Assembly (NCBI RefSeq): GCF_001667185.1
Contig: NZ_LZIC01000041.1
Location: 79,815 to 143,814 of the forward strand
Direction: 5' to 3'
DNA length: 64,000 nt
Source of the DNA: Mycobacterium sp. 852002-50816_SCH5313054-b
GTDB lineage: Bacteria; Actinomycetota; Actinomycetes; Mycobacteriales; Mycobacteriaceae
Shown: positions 1 through 7,173 of the stretch, one piece after another
How positions within the stretch are numbered: position 1 is the first letter of the stretch
How the letters are laid out: every line of letters starts with the position of its first letter
Notes under the pieces: model-generated
Told to the model about the DNA's origin: nothing
The model's input: only the letters and a program-made list of their open reading frames with translations
Database searches by the model: none
Translations under genes and position numbers: made by a program

Positions 1-624
1 GTGAAAAAGGGGCATACACACGAGGTTTGCGTCGCCGTCGTCGAACGGGAACGCCGGCGCGAGGTTGGCAGCGTGGTTGGCCAGGGCGCGCTGACTCAGC
101 AGGACGCCCTTGGGCCGCCCGGTGGTGCCGGAGCTGTAGATCACCAGCGCGGTCTCGGTCTCGTCGACCTCCTCGGCCGGTGCGGGCGAGGCCGCGGCGA
201 GCAGCGATTCGTATTCGTCGTCGACGACGACCACGCGGTCGAGGCCGGCGAGTCCTTCGACGGCAGGACGCAGTTCGGCACCGACGAAGAGCAGACGGGG
301 ACGGCTGTCGTCGAGCACGTGGGCGAGCTCGTCGCCGGACAGCCGCCAGTTGACGACGGTGGTCACCGCGCCGATCGACGCGGCGGCGAACAGGATTTCC
401 AGGCAGGCCGGGTGATTCTTGTCCAGGAATGCCACGCACTGGCCCCGCCGCACGCCGGCGTCGCGCAGCGCCCCGGCCGCCCGCCGAATCCGCGCCGCCC
501 ACTGGGCCCACGACCACTGCCGATCGCGGAAGCGCATCGCGACGTCGTCGGGCCGCTGCAGGGCGTGGCGCTCGACGAACCCGGCAAGCGTCTCGGTCGT
601 GGCATCGGTGTCGGTCTGTTCCAC
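1..624 (-). CDS. Acyl-CoA synthetase (FadD family), C-terminus cut by window edge
   Basis: This is the first ~208 residues of an AMP-forming acyl-CoA ligase, which activates a carboxylic acid through an acyl-adenylate and passes it to CoA. The start is GTG at 624, and the frame stays open to base 1. The P-loop-like adenylation motif YSSGTTGRPKG is readable near residue 170, and the visible end PLFH is the usual continuation after this motif in FadD proteins. It is transcribed divergently from the SDR gene at 742, with 117 bp between them. The substrate cannot be told from this half. Family call is firm; the chain length and pathway are open. Confidence 0.85.
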   Translation of the reverse strand, partial: MEQTDTDATTETLAGFVERHALQRPDDVAMRFRDRQWSWAQWAARIRRAAGALRDAGVRRGQCVAFLDKNHPACLEILFAAASIGAVTTVVNWRLSGDELAHVLDDSRPRLLFVGAELRPAVEGLAGLDRVVVVDDEYESLLAAASPAPAEEVDETETALVIYSSGTTGRPKGVLLSQRALANHAANLAPAFPFDDGDANLVCMPLFH

Positions 625-741
625 ACACCGAGTGTGCCCTGAGGGCTTTGCGTGTGCGCACCGGGCGGAAATTCGGCAGATTTCCCACCACACGCTCACT
701 ATCAACGACGTGAGCACACACTGCGATGGCGCTGTGCCACC

Positions 742-1539
742 ATGACTGCCATGGTGAACGCTGATCGTGCCCGGTCCCGCACCTTCGTCGTGACGGGCGC
801 GGCGTCGGGCATCGGCCTGGCCACCGCGCGGCGGCTGCTCGCCGAGGGCGGCACCGTCATCGGCGCCGACGTGGCCGCCCCGCCCGATCTCGGTGCCGAC
901 TTCCACTTCGTCACCGCCGACGTCACCGACGAGGCCGCCATCGACGCGGTGCTGGCCGCGGTGCCCGGCCGCCTCGACGGCGTCTTCCACGCGGCGGGCG
1001 TCGCCGGCGGCGGCCCCGTCCACCTGCTCGACCGCACCGAGTGGGACCGGGTGATCGGCATCAACCTCACCGGCACCTTCCTGGTGGCCAAGGCGGCCCT
1101 GGCCAGGATGATCGAGCAACCCCGCGTCGACGGCGAACGCGGTTCGATCGTCACCGTCGCCAGCATCGAGGGCCTGGAGGGCACGGCCGGCGGCAGCTCC
1201 TACAACGCGGCCAAGGGCGGCGTCGTCTTGTTGACCAAGAACATCGCGCTCGATTACGGGCCCAGTGGCATCCGCGCCAACTCCATCTGCCCCGGCTTCA
1301 TCGAAACCCCCATGGCCAACAACGTTTTCGGCCTGCCCGGGATGGAGGGACCGCTGGCCTCCATCACCTCCGAGCATGCTCTGCAGCGGCTGGGCCGGCC
1401 CGAGGAGGTGGCGGCGATGGCGGCTTTCCTGCTGTCCACCGACGCCTCGTTCGTCAGCGGCCAGGCCATCGCCGTCGACGGCGGCTACACCGCGGGACGC
1501 GATCACGGCGTCGTTAAACTCTTCGGCTTCCCGAAGTAG
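742..1539 (+). CDS. SDR family NAD(P)-dependent oxidoreductase
   Basis: A 265-residue classical short-chain dehydrogenase/reductase, a cytosolic NAD(P)-linked alcohol or ketone oxidoreductase. The nucleotide-binding motif TGAASGIG sits about 15-22 residues in. The catalytic pair appears as Y-N-A-A-K, with an upstream serine in TVASIEG. The C-terminal SGQAIAVDGGYT segment is typical of the family. ATG 742 is chosen because the dinucleotide-binding strand follows directly; ATG 751 is also possible. The frame runs further upstream, but that part has no family similarity. It is divergent from an acyl-CoA synthetase, so lipid or acyl metabolism is plausible. The substrate is unknown. Confidence 0.85.
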   Translation: MTAMVNADRARSRTFVVTGAASGIGLATARRLLAEGGTVIGADVAAPPDLGADFHFVTADVTDEAAIDAVLAAVPGRLDGVFHAAGVAGGGPVHLLDRTEWDRVIGINLTGTFLVAKAALARMIEQPRVDGERGSIVTVASIEGLEGTAGGSSYNAAKGGVVLLTKNIALDYGPSGIRANSICPGFIETPMANNVFGLPGMEGPLASITSEHALQRLGRPEEVAAMAAFLLSTDASFVSGQAIAVDGGYTAGRDHGVVKLFGFPK

Positions 1540-1556
1540 CGGCTTAAGATTCGCGC

Positions 1557-2474
1557 ATGGTCACTCCAGACGAAGCGATCGACGCGATCCGAGGCACCGG
1601 CGGTGCGCAGCCGGGCGCCCGCGCGCTGCACGCCAAAGGCACGCTGTACCGCGGAACGTTCACCGCGACCCCCGATGCGTCCGGGCTGTCGCGCGCCAAG
1701 CACCTCGACGGCTCGGCCGTCCCGGCGGTGATCCGCTTCTCGAACGGATCGGGCAACCCGAAACAGCGGGACGGCCTGCCCGGGGTGCGGGGCATGGCGG
1801 TGAAGTTCACGCTGCCCGACGGGTCGAGCACCGACGTGTCGGCGCAGACCGCCCGGCTGTTCGTCGCCAGCACGCCGGACGGGTTCGTCGACCTGCTGAA
1901 GGCGATGCGGCCCGGCCCGACGACGCCGCTGCGCATGGCCAAGTACTTCCTGACCCACCCGCGACTGCTGGGCGCGTTGCCCATCCTGCGAGAGGCCAGC
2001 AAGGTACCGGCCAGCTACGCCACCATCGAGTACCACGGCCTACACGCCTTCCGCTGGATCGGCGCCGACGGCAGCGCCCGATTCGTTCGGTACCACTGGG
2101 TTCCCGCCGCGACCGGCAAGGCCGTCCAGGGCGATGGCCCGGATTTCCTCACCGACGAGCTCAACGCGCGCCTCGCGAGCGGTCCGGTGCGGTTCGACCT
2201 GCGCGTGCAGATCGCCGGGCCCGACGACTCGACGGTCGACCCGTCGGCACCGTGGCGCGGCACGCAGATCGTCACCGCCGGCACCCTGGAGATCACCGGC
2301 CTGGACACCGAGCGCGAGCACGGCGGCGACATCGTCGTGTTCGACCCGATGCGCGTGACCGACGGCATCGAGCCCTCCGACGATCCGGTTCTGCACTTTC
2401 GCAGCCTCGCGTATTCGGCGTCGGTCAAGCTGCGCACGGGCGTGGACCGCGGCCGCGAGGCGCCCCACATCTGA
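1557..2474 (+). CDS. Catalase-related heme peroxidase (MAP-2744c-like)
   Basis: A 305-residue protein of the catalase-like superfamily, about half the length of a true monofunctional catalase. The distal histidine motif is R-A-L-H-A-K-G near residue 25, and the proximal region carries FDPMRV followed by FRSLAYSASVKLR, where a tyrosine would ligate heme. Length and motifs agree with the 33-kDa M. avium paratuberculosis protein MAP-2744c, reported to have peroxidase activity with organic hydroperoxides (from memory). No signal peptide is visible, so it should be cytosolic. It starts 17 bp after the SDR stop and may be cotranscribed with it. It could also be an oxygenase of lipid hydroperoxides. 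Confidence 0.8.
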   Translation: MVTPDEAIDAIRGTGGAQPGARALHAKGTLYRGTFTATPDASGLSRAKHLDGSAVPAVIRFSNGSGNPKQRDGLPGVRGMAVKFTLPDGSSTDVSAQTARLFVASTPDGFVDLLKAMRPGPTTPLRMAKYFLTHPRLLGALPILREASKVPASYATIEYHGLHAFRWIGADGSARFVRYHWVPAATGKAVQGDGPDFLTDELNARLASGPVRFDLRVQIAGPDDSTVDPSAPWRGTQIVTAGTLEITGLDTEREHGGDIVVFDPMRVTDGIEPSDDPVLHFRSLAYSASVKLRTGVDRGREAPHI

Positions 2475-2495
2475 CGGAGATTAAGCTCTTCGGAA

Positions 2496-3281
2496 GTGCT
2501 GCTCTCCCATATGGTTTTGATCGCCCTGGCCGGGTTCGGCGCCGGCGCCATCAACGCCCTCGTCGGATCGGGCACCCTCATCACGTTCCCGACGCTCGTC
2601 GCCCTGGGCTACCCGCCGGTCACGGCCACCATGTCGAACGCGGTCGGCCTGGTGGCGGGCAGCGTGTCCGGGACCTGGGGGTATCGCGCCGAGCTGGCGG
2701 GGCAATGGAACCGGCTGCGGTGGCAGATCCCCGCCTCGCTGGCCGGCGCGGTGCTGGGCGCCTTCCTGCTCCTGCATCTGCCCGCGACGGTGTTCACCGC
2801 GATCGTGCCGGCGCTGCTGGTGCTCGCGCTGGTGCTGGTGGTGGTCGGGCCGAAGCTGCAGTCGTGGGCCGCCCAGCGTGCCGAACGGGCGGGGCGTTCG
2901 CCCGAGCACATCACCCCGGCACGGATGGCCGTGCTGGTGCTCGGGACGTTCGCGGTCGGCGTCTACGGCGGCTACTTCACCGCGGCGCAGGGGATCCTGA
3001 TGGTCGGCATGATGGGCGCGCTGCTGCCCGAGTCGGTGCAGCGCATGAACGCGGCCAAGAACCTGCTGACGCTGTTGGTGAATGTCGTTGCGGCGGTGAG
3101 CTACTCGCTAGTGGCATTCCACCGGATCAGCTGGCCGGTGGCCGGGCTCATCGCGGCGGGCTCGCTGATCGGCGGGCTGGTCGGGGCGCGCTATGGCCGC
3201 CGGCTCTCGCCGACCGCCTTGCGCTCCACCATCGTGGTGGTCGGGCTGATCGGGCTCTACCGCCTGCTCACCGTGGCTTGA
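2496..3281 (+). CDS. TauE/SafE family membrane permease
   Basis: A 261-residue polytopic membrane protein of the TauE/SafE (sulfite/sulfoacetate exporter-like, UPF0721) family, with roughly eight hydrophobic segments in two related halves. Family signatures are a glycine-rich first helix (GFGAGAINALVGSGTLITFP) and FAVGVYGGYFTAAQGILMV at the start of the second half. The start is GTG 2496; ATG 2511 is an alternative. It follows the heme peroxidase by 21 bp. Its 3' end overlaps the convergent GCS2 gene by 14 bp. Members export small anions such as sulfite, but the substrate here is unknown. Confidence 0.85.
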   Translation: MLLSHMVLIALAGFGAGAINALVGSGTLITFPTLVALGYPPVTATMSNAVGLVAGSVSGTWGYRAELAGQWNRLRWQIPASLAGAVLGAFLLLHLPATVFTAIVPALLVLALVLVVVGPKLQSWAAQRAERAGRSPEHITPARMAVLVLGTFAVGVYGGYFTAAQGILMVGMMGALLPESVQRMNAAKNLLTLLVNVVAAVSYSLVAFHRISWPVAGLIAAGSLIGGLVGARYGRRLSPTALRSTIVVVGLIGLYRLLTVA

Positions 3282-4383
3282 CGGTGACCTCGGCGACGAC
3301 GTCCAGCACATCGTGGCGTCGCCGCCACGCCCGCCGCTGCCCCATCGCTCCGTTTCCCCGCGCGACGATGCGATCGAGTTCCGTTGCCGCGCGGTCGTAT
3401 TCGCCCAGGGCTTCCAGCGCCGGGCGCACCGCCAGCACCAGAGCACTTAGCTGCTCGCGCGCCGGCACCGCCCCGCGGCCGTGGATCAAATCGAGCGTGT
3501 GCCCCGCGAGCCCGTCGTGGGCGGCCTTCCAGTACGCCGCCCGCAGCGCGCCGGGCGGCAGGCGCCCCAGCACGTCGCCCTCGTCGCGAGCGTCGAGCGC
3601 CGTCATCACCGCGGCCCGGATCAGCGTGGCGAGCAGCACGGTCTCGTCGACCGTCGCCGGCACGTCGGCAACCCGCACCTCGACCGTCGGGAAATCCGTC
3701 GACGGGCGCACGTCCCAATAGATCATGTCCCGGTCCAGGATCACCCCGGTGTCGACCAGCATGCGCACCGCGCGGTCGTAGTCGTCGGGCGATGGAAAGA
3801 ACGGCGGCGGCCCCGCGGCCGGCCAGCGCCGCCACAGCACACTGCGCCAGCTCGCGTGGCCGCTGTCGGCGTTGCGGTATACCGGCGAATTGGCCGACAG
3901 CGCAAGCAAACACGGCAACCACGGCCGCAGCCAATTGCTGACGTGGATGGCGGCCGCGCGGTCGGGCACCTGCACGTGCACGTGGCATCCGCAGATGCCC
4001 TGCTCGTGGGCGATCATCCCGAACTCGGCACCGATCCGCCGGTAGCGCGGGGTGTCGGTGACGGGAAATTCGTGCGGCGTGGCGGGCGGAAGCCCCGAGG
4101 CCAGCAGCCGGACGCCCGCGGCCTCGGCGGCCGCCGCCGCGGTGCGCCGCAGCCGAGTGAGCTCCTCGGCGAGGTCCGCGCTGTTCGACGCCACGCTCGA
4201 GGCGGTCTCCACTTGGCAGCTGCTCAGCTCCAGCTGCAGCTCGACGCCCCGCCGCTTCGCCTCCTCGGCCACGTCCGCGTTGCGGGGGGCCGGTTCGCCC
4301 GTCCGCGGGTCGACGAGGAGGAACTCCTCCTCTACCCCGAAGGTCGGTCCGGAAGTTGGCCCGGAGCTGGGTGAGTCGCTCAG
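3268..4383 (-). CDS. Carboxylate-amine ligase, GCS2/YbdK family, probable CTG start
   Basis: A glutamate-cysteine ligase family 2 protein, which ATP-dependently joins a gamma-carboxylate to an amine. The N-terminal TFGVEEEFLLVD carries catalytic acidic residues, and GCHVHVQVPD lies mid-protein. The first ATG/GTG/TTG in frame is GTG 4272, which would remove the essential VEEEF segment. Reading upstream, the only initiator-like codon is CTG at 4383, one base after the STAS gene's stop (TGA 4387-4385). I therefore infer a translationally coupled CTG start giving 371 residues, near the usual family length (~370). The substrate is not known; mycobacteria make mycothiol rather than glutathione. Confidence 0.75.
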   Translation of the reverse strand: MSDSPSSGPTSGPTFGVEEEFLLVDPRTGEPAPRNADVAEEAKRRGVELQLELSSCQVETASSVASNSADLAEELTRLRRTAAAAAEAAGVRLLASGLPPATPHEFPVTDTPRYRRIGAEFGMIAHEQGICGCHVHVQVPDRAAAIHVSNWLRPWLPCLLALSANSPVYRNADSGHASWRSVLWRRWPAAGPPPFFPSPDDYDRAVRMLVDTGVILDRDMIYWDVRPSTDFPTVEVRVADVPATVDETVLLATLIRAAVMTALDARDEGDVLGRLPPGALRAAYWKAAHDGLAGHTLDLIHGRGAVPAREQLSALVLAVRPALEALGEYDRAATELDRIVARGNGAMGQRRAWRRRHDVLDVVAEVTVKPR

Positions 4384-4384
4384 C

Positions 4385-4828
4385 TCACCAGCGAGCGGCC
4401 GAGGCGAGCGCGGCGTCCGCGGTCGGGTAAATGGGCAGCACGGCGTTGAGGCCGCAGGCGTCGACGATCCGGGCGACGAGCGGCTCGTGGCTCACCAGGC
4501 GCAGGTCGATGCCGCGGTCTCGACACCGGTGTGCCTCGTCGGCCAGCGCCGCGAAGGCGCAGCAGCCCATGAAATCCAGCCCCGTGACGTCGACCACGAA
4601 CGGGCCGGGCGGAATGACCACGCTGGCCGCCTCGCTGACTAGCCGGCGCCAGGTGTGCTCGTTGCAGGCGTCGACCTCGCCGCCGGCGCTGATGAGTACC
4701 GCCGCGCCGTTGCGGTCGGTGGTCGCGCGCAGCGTGCTGTGTGGATCGCCCAGCTCGTAGACCAGCCGCGTGCTGAGCGTGAGAGGAGGTGGGCTGGACA
4801 TCGGTTCGGCAACAATAACGGGGCTCAT
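4385..4828 (-). CDS. STAS-domain protein (anti-sigma factor antagonist-like)
   Basis: A 147-residue single-domain STAS protein. Such proteins normally bind anti-sigma kinases and free a sigma factor when a conserved serine is unphosphorylated. The start is ATG 4828, with AGGGAG eight bases upstream; the frame extends further but lacks similarity. The loop normally reading D-S-S-G is here G-C-C-A (Cys89, Cys90), so the usual phosphorylation site is missing. The gene is directly followed by the GCS2 ligase and is divergent from a TetR regulator across 152 bp. It may be a non-phosphorylatable, constitutive or redox-sensing variant; this is inference. Confidence 0.8.
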   Translation of the reverse strand: MSPVIVAEPMSSPPPLTLSTRLVYELGDPHSTLRATTDRNGAAVLISAGGEVDACNEHTWRRLVSEAASVVIPPGPFVVDVTGLDFMGCCAFAALADEAHRCRDRGIDLRLVSHEPLVARIVDACGLNAVLPIYPTADAALASAARW

Positions 4829-4928
4829 GGTGGACTCCCTAATCGACCGACGCTTGGCGTCGGGACGGTGCCCGTCCTGCTGACTTAAGACGAATTCTTC
4901 GCGACGTGCGAATCTCATTTGTATAACG

Positions 4929-4946
4929 AGACAGGGCGGTCTGTCT
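4929..4946. promoter_or_regulatory. Probable TetR operator: perfect 6-bp inverted repeat
   Basis: AGACAG and CTGTCT form perfect arms separated by six bases (GGCGGT), 35 bp upstream of the TetR gene start and 100 bp upstream of the divergent STAS gene. This size and placement suit autoregulation by the TetR protein plus control of the STAS-ligase pair. There is no experimental support. Confidence 0.5.
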
Positions 4947-4980
4947 ACATAAGACTGGTTAAGAGTATGGTAAGGCCGGT

Positions 4981-5604
4981 ATGACCAGCCACGATGTCCC
5001 AACGACGCCGGTCACCTCGGCCCGTGAACGCATCTTGACCGCGGCTTATGAACTCTTCGGCCGGCGTGGAATTCGCGCTGTCGGCACCGACGAGGTGATC
5101 GAGCGGGCCGGCGTGGCGAAGGCGACTCTCTATCGTCATTTCGCGACCAAGAACGACCTCGTCCTGGCCGTGCTGCAGCGCCGCGAGGAAGTGTGGACCT
5201 ACGGCCTGATCGACGAGCAGTCGCGGCGGCGGGGCGCCAGTCCCGAGGAACAGTTGCTGGCGATCTTCGACGTCATGCACGAGTGGTTTCAGCAGGGCGA
5301 CGGCTTCGAGGGCTGCTCGTTCATCAACGTGTTGCTGGAGTTGGGGGCCGACCACCCGGCCGGACAGGCGTGCATCGTGCACATCGACCACGTCCGCGAC
5401 ATCGTGCGGCAGCGTGCCGTCGCGGCGGGGCTGCTGGACGTCGAGGACTTCGCCTTGTCGTGGCAGATCCTGATGAAGGGCGCCATTGTTCTCGCAGACG
5501 TCGGTGACCTGGACGCCGCGCTGCGCGCCCGCAAGATGGCCTGCGCGTTGATCGAGCAGCACCGGCCGGTGGCGCCGGAGGACGTCGGCGAGGCGGTCGG
5601 TTAG
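4981..5604 (+). CDS. TetR/AcrR family transcriptional regulator
   Basis: A 207-residue one-component regulator. The N-terminal helix-turn-helix covers roughly residues 15-62 (ILTAAYELFGRRGIRAVGTDEV ... AGVAKATLYRHFATKNDLV in two parts), followed by an all-helical ligand domain ending in a TetR C-terminal region with FEGCSFINV. This resembles the LmrA/YxaF-like subgroup. It is divergent from the STAS-GCS2 pair, and an inverted repeat at 4929-4946 lies between them. Its stop overlaps the convergent dedA stop by 4 bp. The ligand is unknown. Confidence 0.88.
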   Translation: MTSHDVPTTPVTSARERILTAAYELFGRRGIRAVGTDEVIERAGVAKATLYRHFATKNDLVLAVLQRREEVWTYGLIDEQSRRRGASPEEQLLAIFDVMHEWFQQGDGFEGCSFINVLLELGADHPAGQACIVHIDHVRDIVRQRAVAAGLLDVEDFALSWQILMKGAIVLADVGDLDAALRARKMACALIEQHRPVAPEDVGEAVG

Positions 5605-6266
5605 GCGGCCTCGGCCGCCGTGGTGCCGGTTTTGCGGTAGTGCTCTTCCTCGAGCTCGGCGATCATGCGCGACGTGCGCTCACGCAACGCGAAGGCGGCG
5701 ATCAGGCCGAACACGATCGCGATGACCAGCGCCACCCAGGAGAACCGCTCCATCCAGCGCTCGGCGGCCATGCCGGCGTAGTAAACCAGTGCCGTGGTGC
5801 CGCCGGCCCAGCAGATGGCGCCCGACACGTTGGCCGCCAGGAACCGCGGGTAGTGCATCTTCAGCGCGCCGGCCAACGGCCCGGCGAAGATCCGCAGCAG
5901 CGCGATGAACCGGCCGAAGAACACCGCCCGGACTCCCCAGCGGTTGAACAGCTTTTCGGCCAGCGCGACGTGCCCGGGCCCGAAGTGCTTGGGGAAGCGC
6001 CGGCCGAGCCGGTCGAAGAGCGGCATGCCGAACCGCCGCCCGATCGCGTAGCCGATCGAGTCGCCGACGACGGCGCCGATCACCGCGGCGGCGCCGACCC
6101 CGACCGGGTTGACGGCCAGGTCGTGGTGCGACGACATCAGGGCCGCGCTGACCAGCACGATCTCGCCGGGAAGGGGGATGCCGAGGCTTTCCATCCCGAC
6201 CACACCGCCGACGACCAGGTAGACCAGCAGGGGTGGGATGGACTGCAGCAGAGCCTCCACATTCAT
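5601..6266 (-). CDS. DedA family membrane protein
   Basis: A 221-residue integral membrane protein of the DedA (SNARE-associated/VTT) family, members of which act as lipid flippases or proton-dependent transporters. Motifs seen are MESLGIPLPGEIVL near the N-terminus, GDSIGYAIGR, and FGRFIALLRIFAGPLAG, in which the usual proline after GRFI is alanine. There are about five hydrophobic segments, ending in a charged cytoplasmic tail. Its ATG overlaps the stop of the upstream SGNH hydrolase in an ATGA arrangement, so the two form an operon. Confidence 0.88.
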   Translation of the reverse strand: MNVEALLQSIPPLLVYLVVGGVVGMESLGIPLPGEIVLVSAALMSSHHDLAVNPVGVGAAAVIGAVVGDSIGYAIGRRFGMPLFDRLGRRFPKHFGPGHVALAEKLFNRWGVRAVFFGRFIALLRIFAGPLAGALKMHYPRFLAANVSGAICWAGGTTALVYYAGMAAERWMERFSWVALVIAIVFGLIAAFALRERTSRMIAELEEEHYRKTGTTAAEAA

Positions 6267-7102
6267 GGGTCAAGGATGCCTGACCGGCGGACGAACCGCG
6301 CCGTAATCTGTGCGCTCGGCGCGCTGAGGGGTTCCAGGCGCGGACGCTTGGGCACCCGCCCGTCGGCGGAAGACATGCCGCGCAGGCGTCGCCACACCCA
6401 TGGCATGAATTTCTGCTGCGTCCAGCGCAACTGGCCGTACGTGCGGGATTTGAACGACAGCCGCGTCGGGCTGCCGCCGGATTCGGCCCAATCATGGTTG
6501 CTGCCAGGCAAATTGAGCGCTTCGGCGACCGCCTCGGCGAACAGGATGTGCCCCTTGGTGGACGCGTGCACGCGGTCGATGTCCCACGTGTCCAGGTCGC
6601 GCATCGAGGCCGCGTTATAGAGGTCCACCAGCCTGAAGTCGTATTGATCGGCCGCCGCCCGGATCGCGTCGTTGATGCGGGCGAGCCGCCCGGACACCAG
6701 CCGGCCGAGCGGGAGGAATTGCGCGACGTTCGGGAAGGTGGTGGTCACCACCGTCGCGCCCGATCCGGCGAGCGCCGCGTACAGGTGCTCGAGCTTGGCC
6801 AGGGCGCGGCCGAACGAGTTTCCCGGCTGGATGACGTCGTTCATGCCGACGCACACGGTGATCAAATCCGGCTGCATCGCCAGCGCCGGCGGCACCTGTT
6901 CGCGCAGCACGTCGGCCACCAGCTTGCCGCGGATCGCAAGGTTGGCGTAATGCAAGCCGGGGTAGAGGGCGTCGATCATGGCCGCGAGGCGGTCGGCAAA
7001 CCCGAGGCAGCCGATCGCGTCGTTACCGTCCCACAACCCCTCGGTCTGGCTGTCCCCGATGGCGACGTATCGGCTGTATCCGGTCCCACTAGCCCCGTAC
7101 AC
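6263..7102 (-). CDS. SGNH/GDSL-family hydrolase
   Basis: A 279-residue esterase/lipase-like enzyme. Block I is AIGDSQTEGL (nucleophile serine near residue 18), block III is GMNDV (asparagine of the oxyanion hole), and block V is D-R-V-H-A-S (catalytic Asp/His) near residue 178. No signal peptide is visible, so it is probably cytosolic. The start is GTG 7102; the conserved block I begins only ten residues in, so a later start is unlikely. It overlaps dedA by 4 bp and is divergent from the acyl-CoA synthetase at 7174. Its substrate is an acyl ester of unknown kind. Confidence 0.85.
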   Translation of the reverse strand: MYGASGTGYSRYVAIGDSQTEGLWDGNDAIGCLGFADRLAAMIDALYPGLHYANLAIRGKLVADVLREQVPPALAMQPDLITVCVGMNDVIQPGNSFGRALAKLEHLYAALAGSGATVVTTTFPNVAQFLPLGRLVSGRLARINDAIRAAADQYDFRLVDLYNAASMRDLDTWDIDRVHASTKGHILFAEAVAEALNLPGSNHDWAESGGSPTRLSFKSRTYGQLRWTQQKFMPWVWRRLRGMSSADGRVPKRPRLEPLSAPSAQITARFVRRSGILDP

Positions 7103-7173
7103 GATGCCGAGACTAACCGGTAAGTCCGTCCGCGTCGTTGTAGCGTGGCGCTGGCTCGCCGTGAGGAGATTCT

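Noticed and set aside
1265..3721. Long open frame of 818 codons on the plus strand
   Set aside because: It crosses four real genes on both strands, is Arg/Pro/Ala-rich without motifs, and is a typical high-GC shadow frame.
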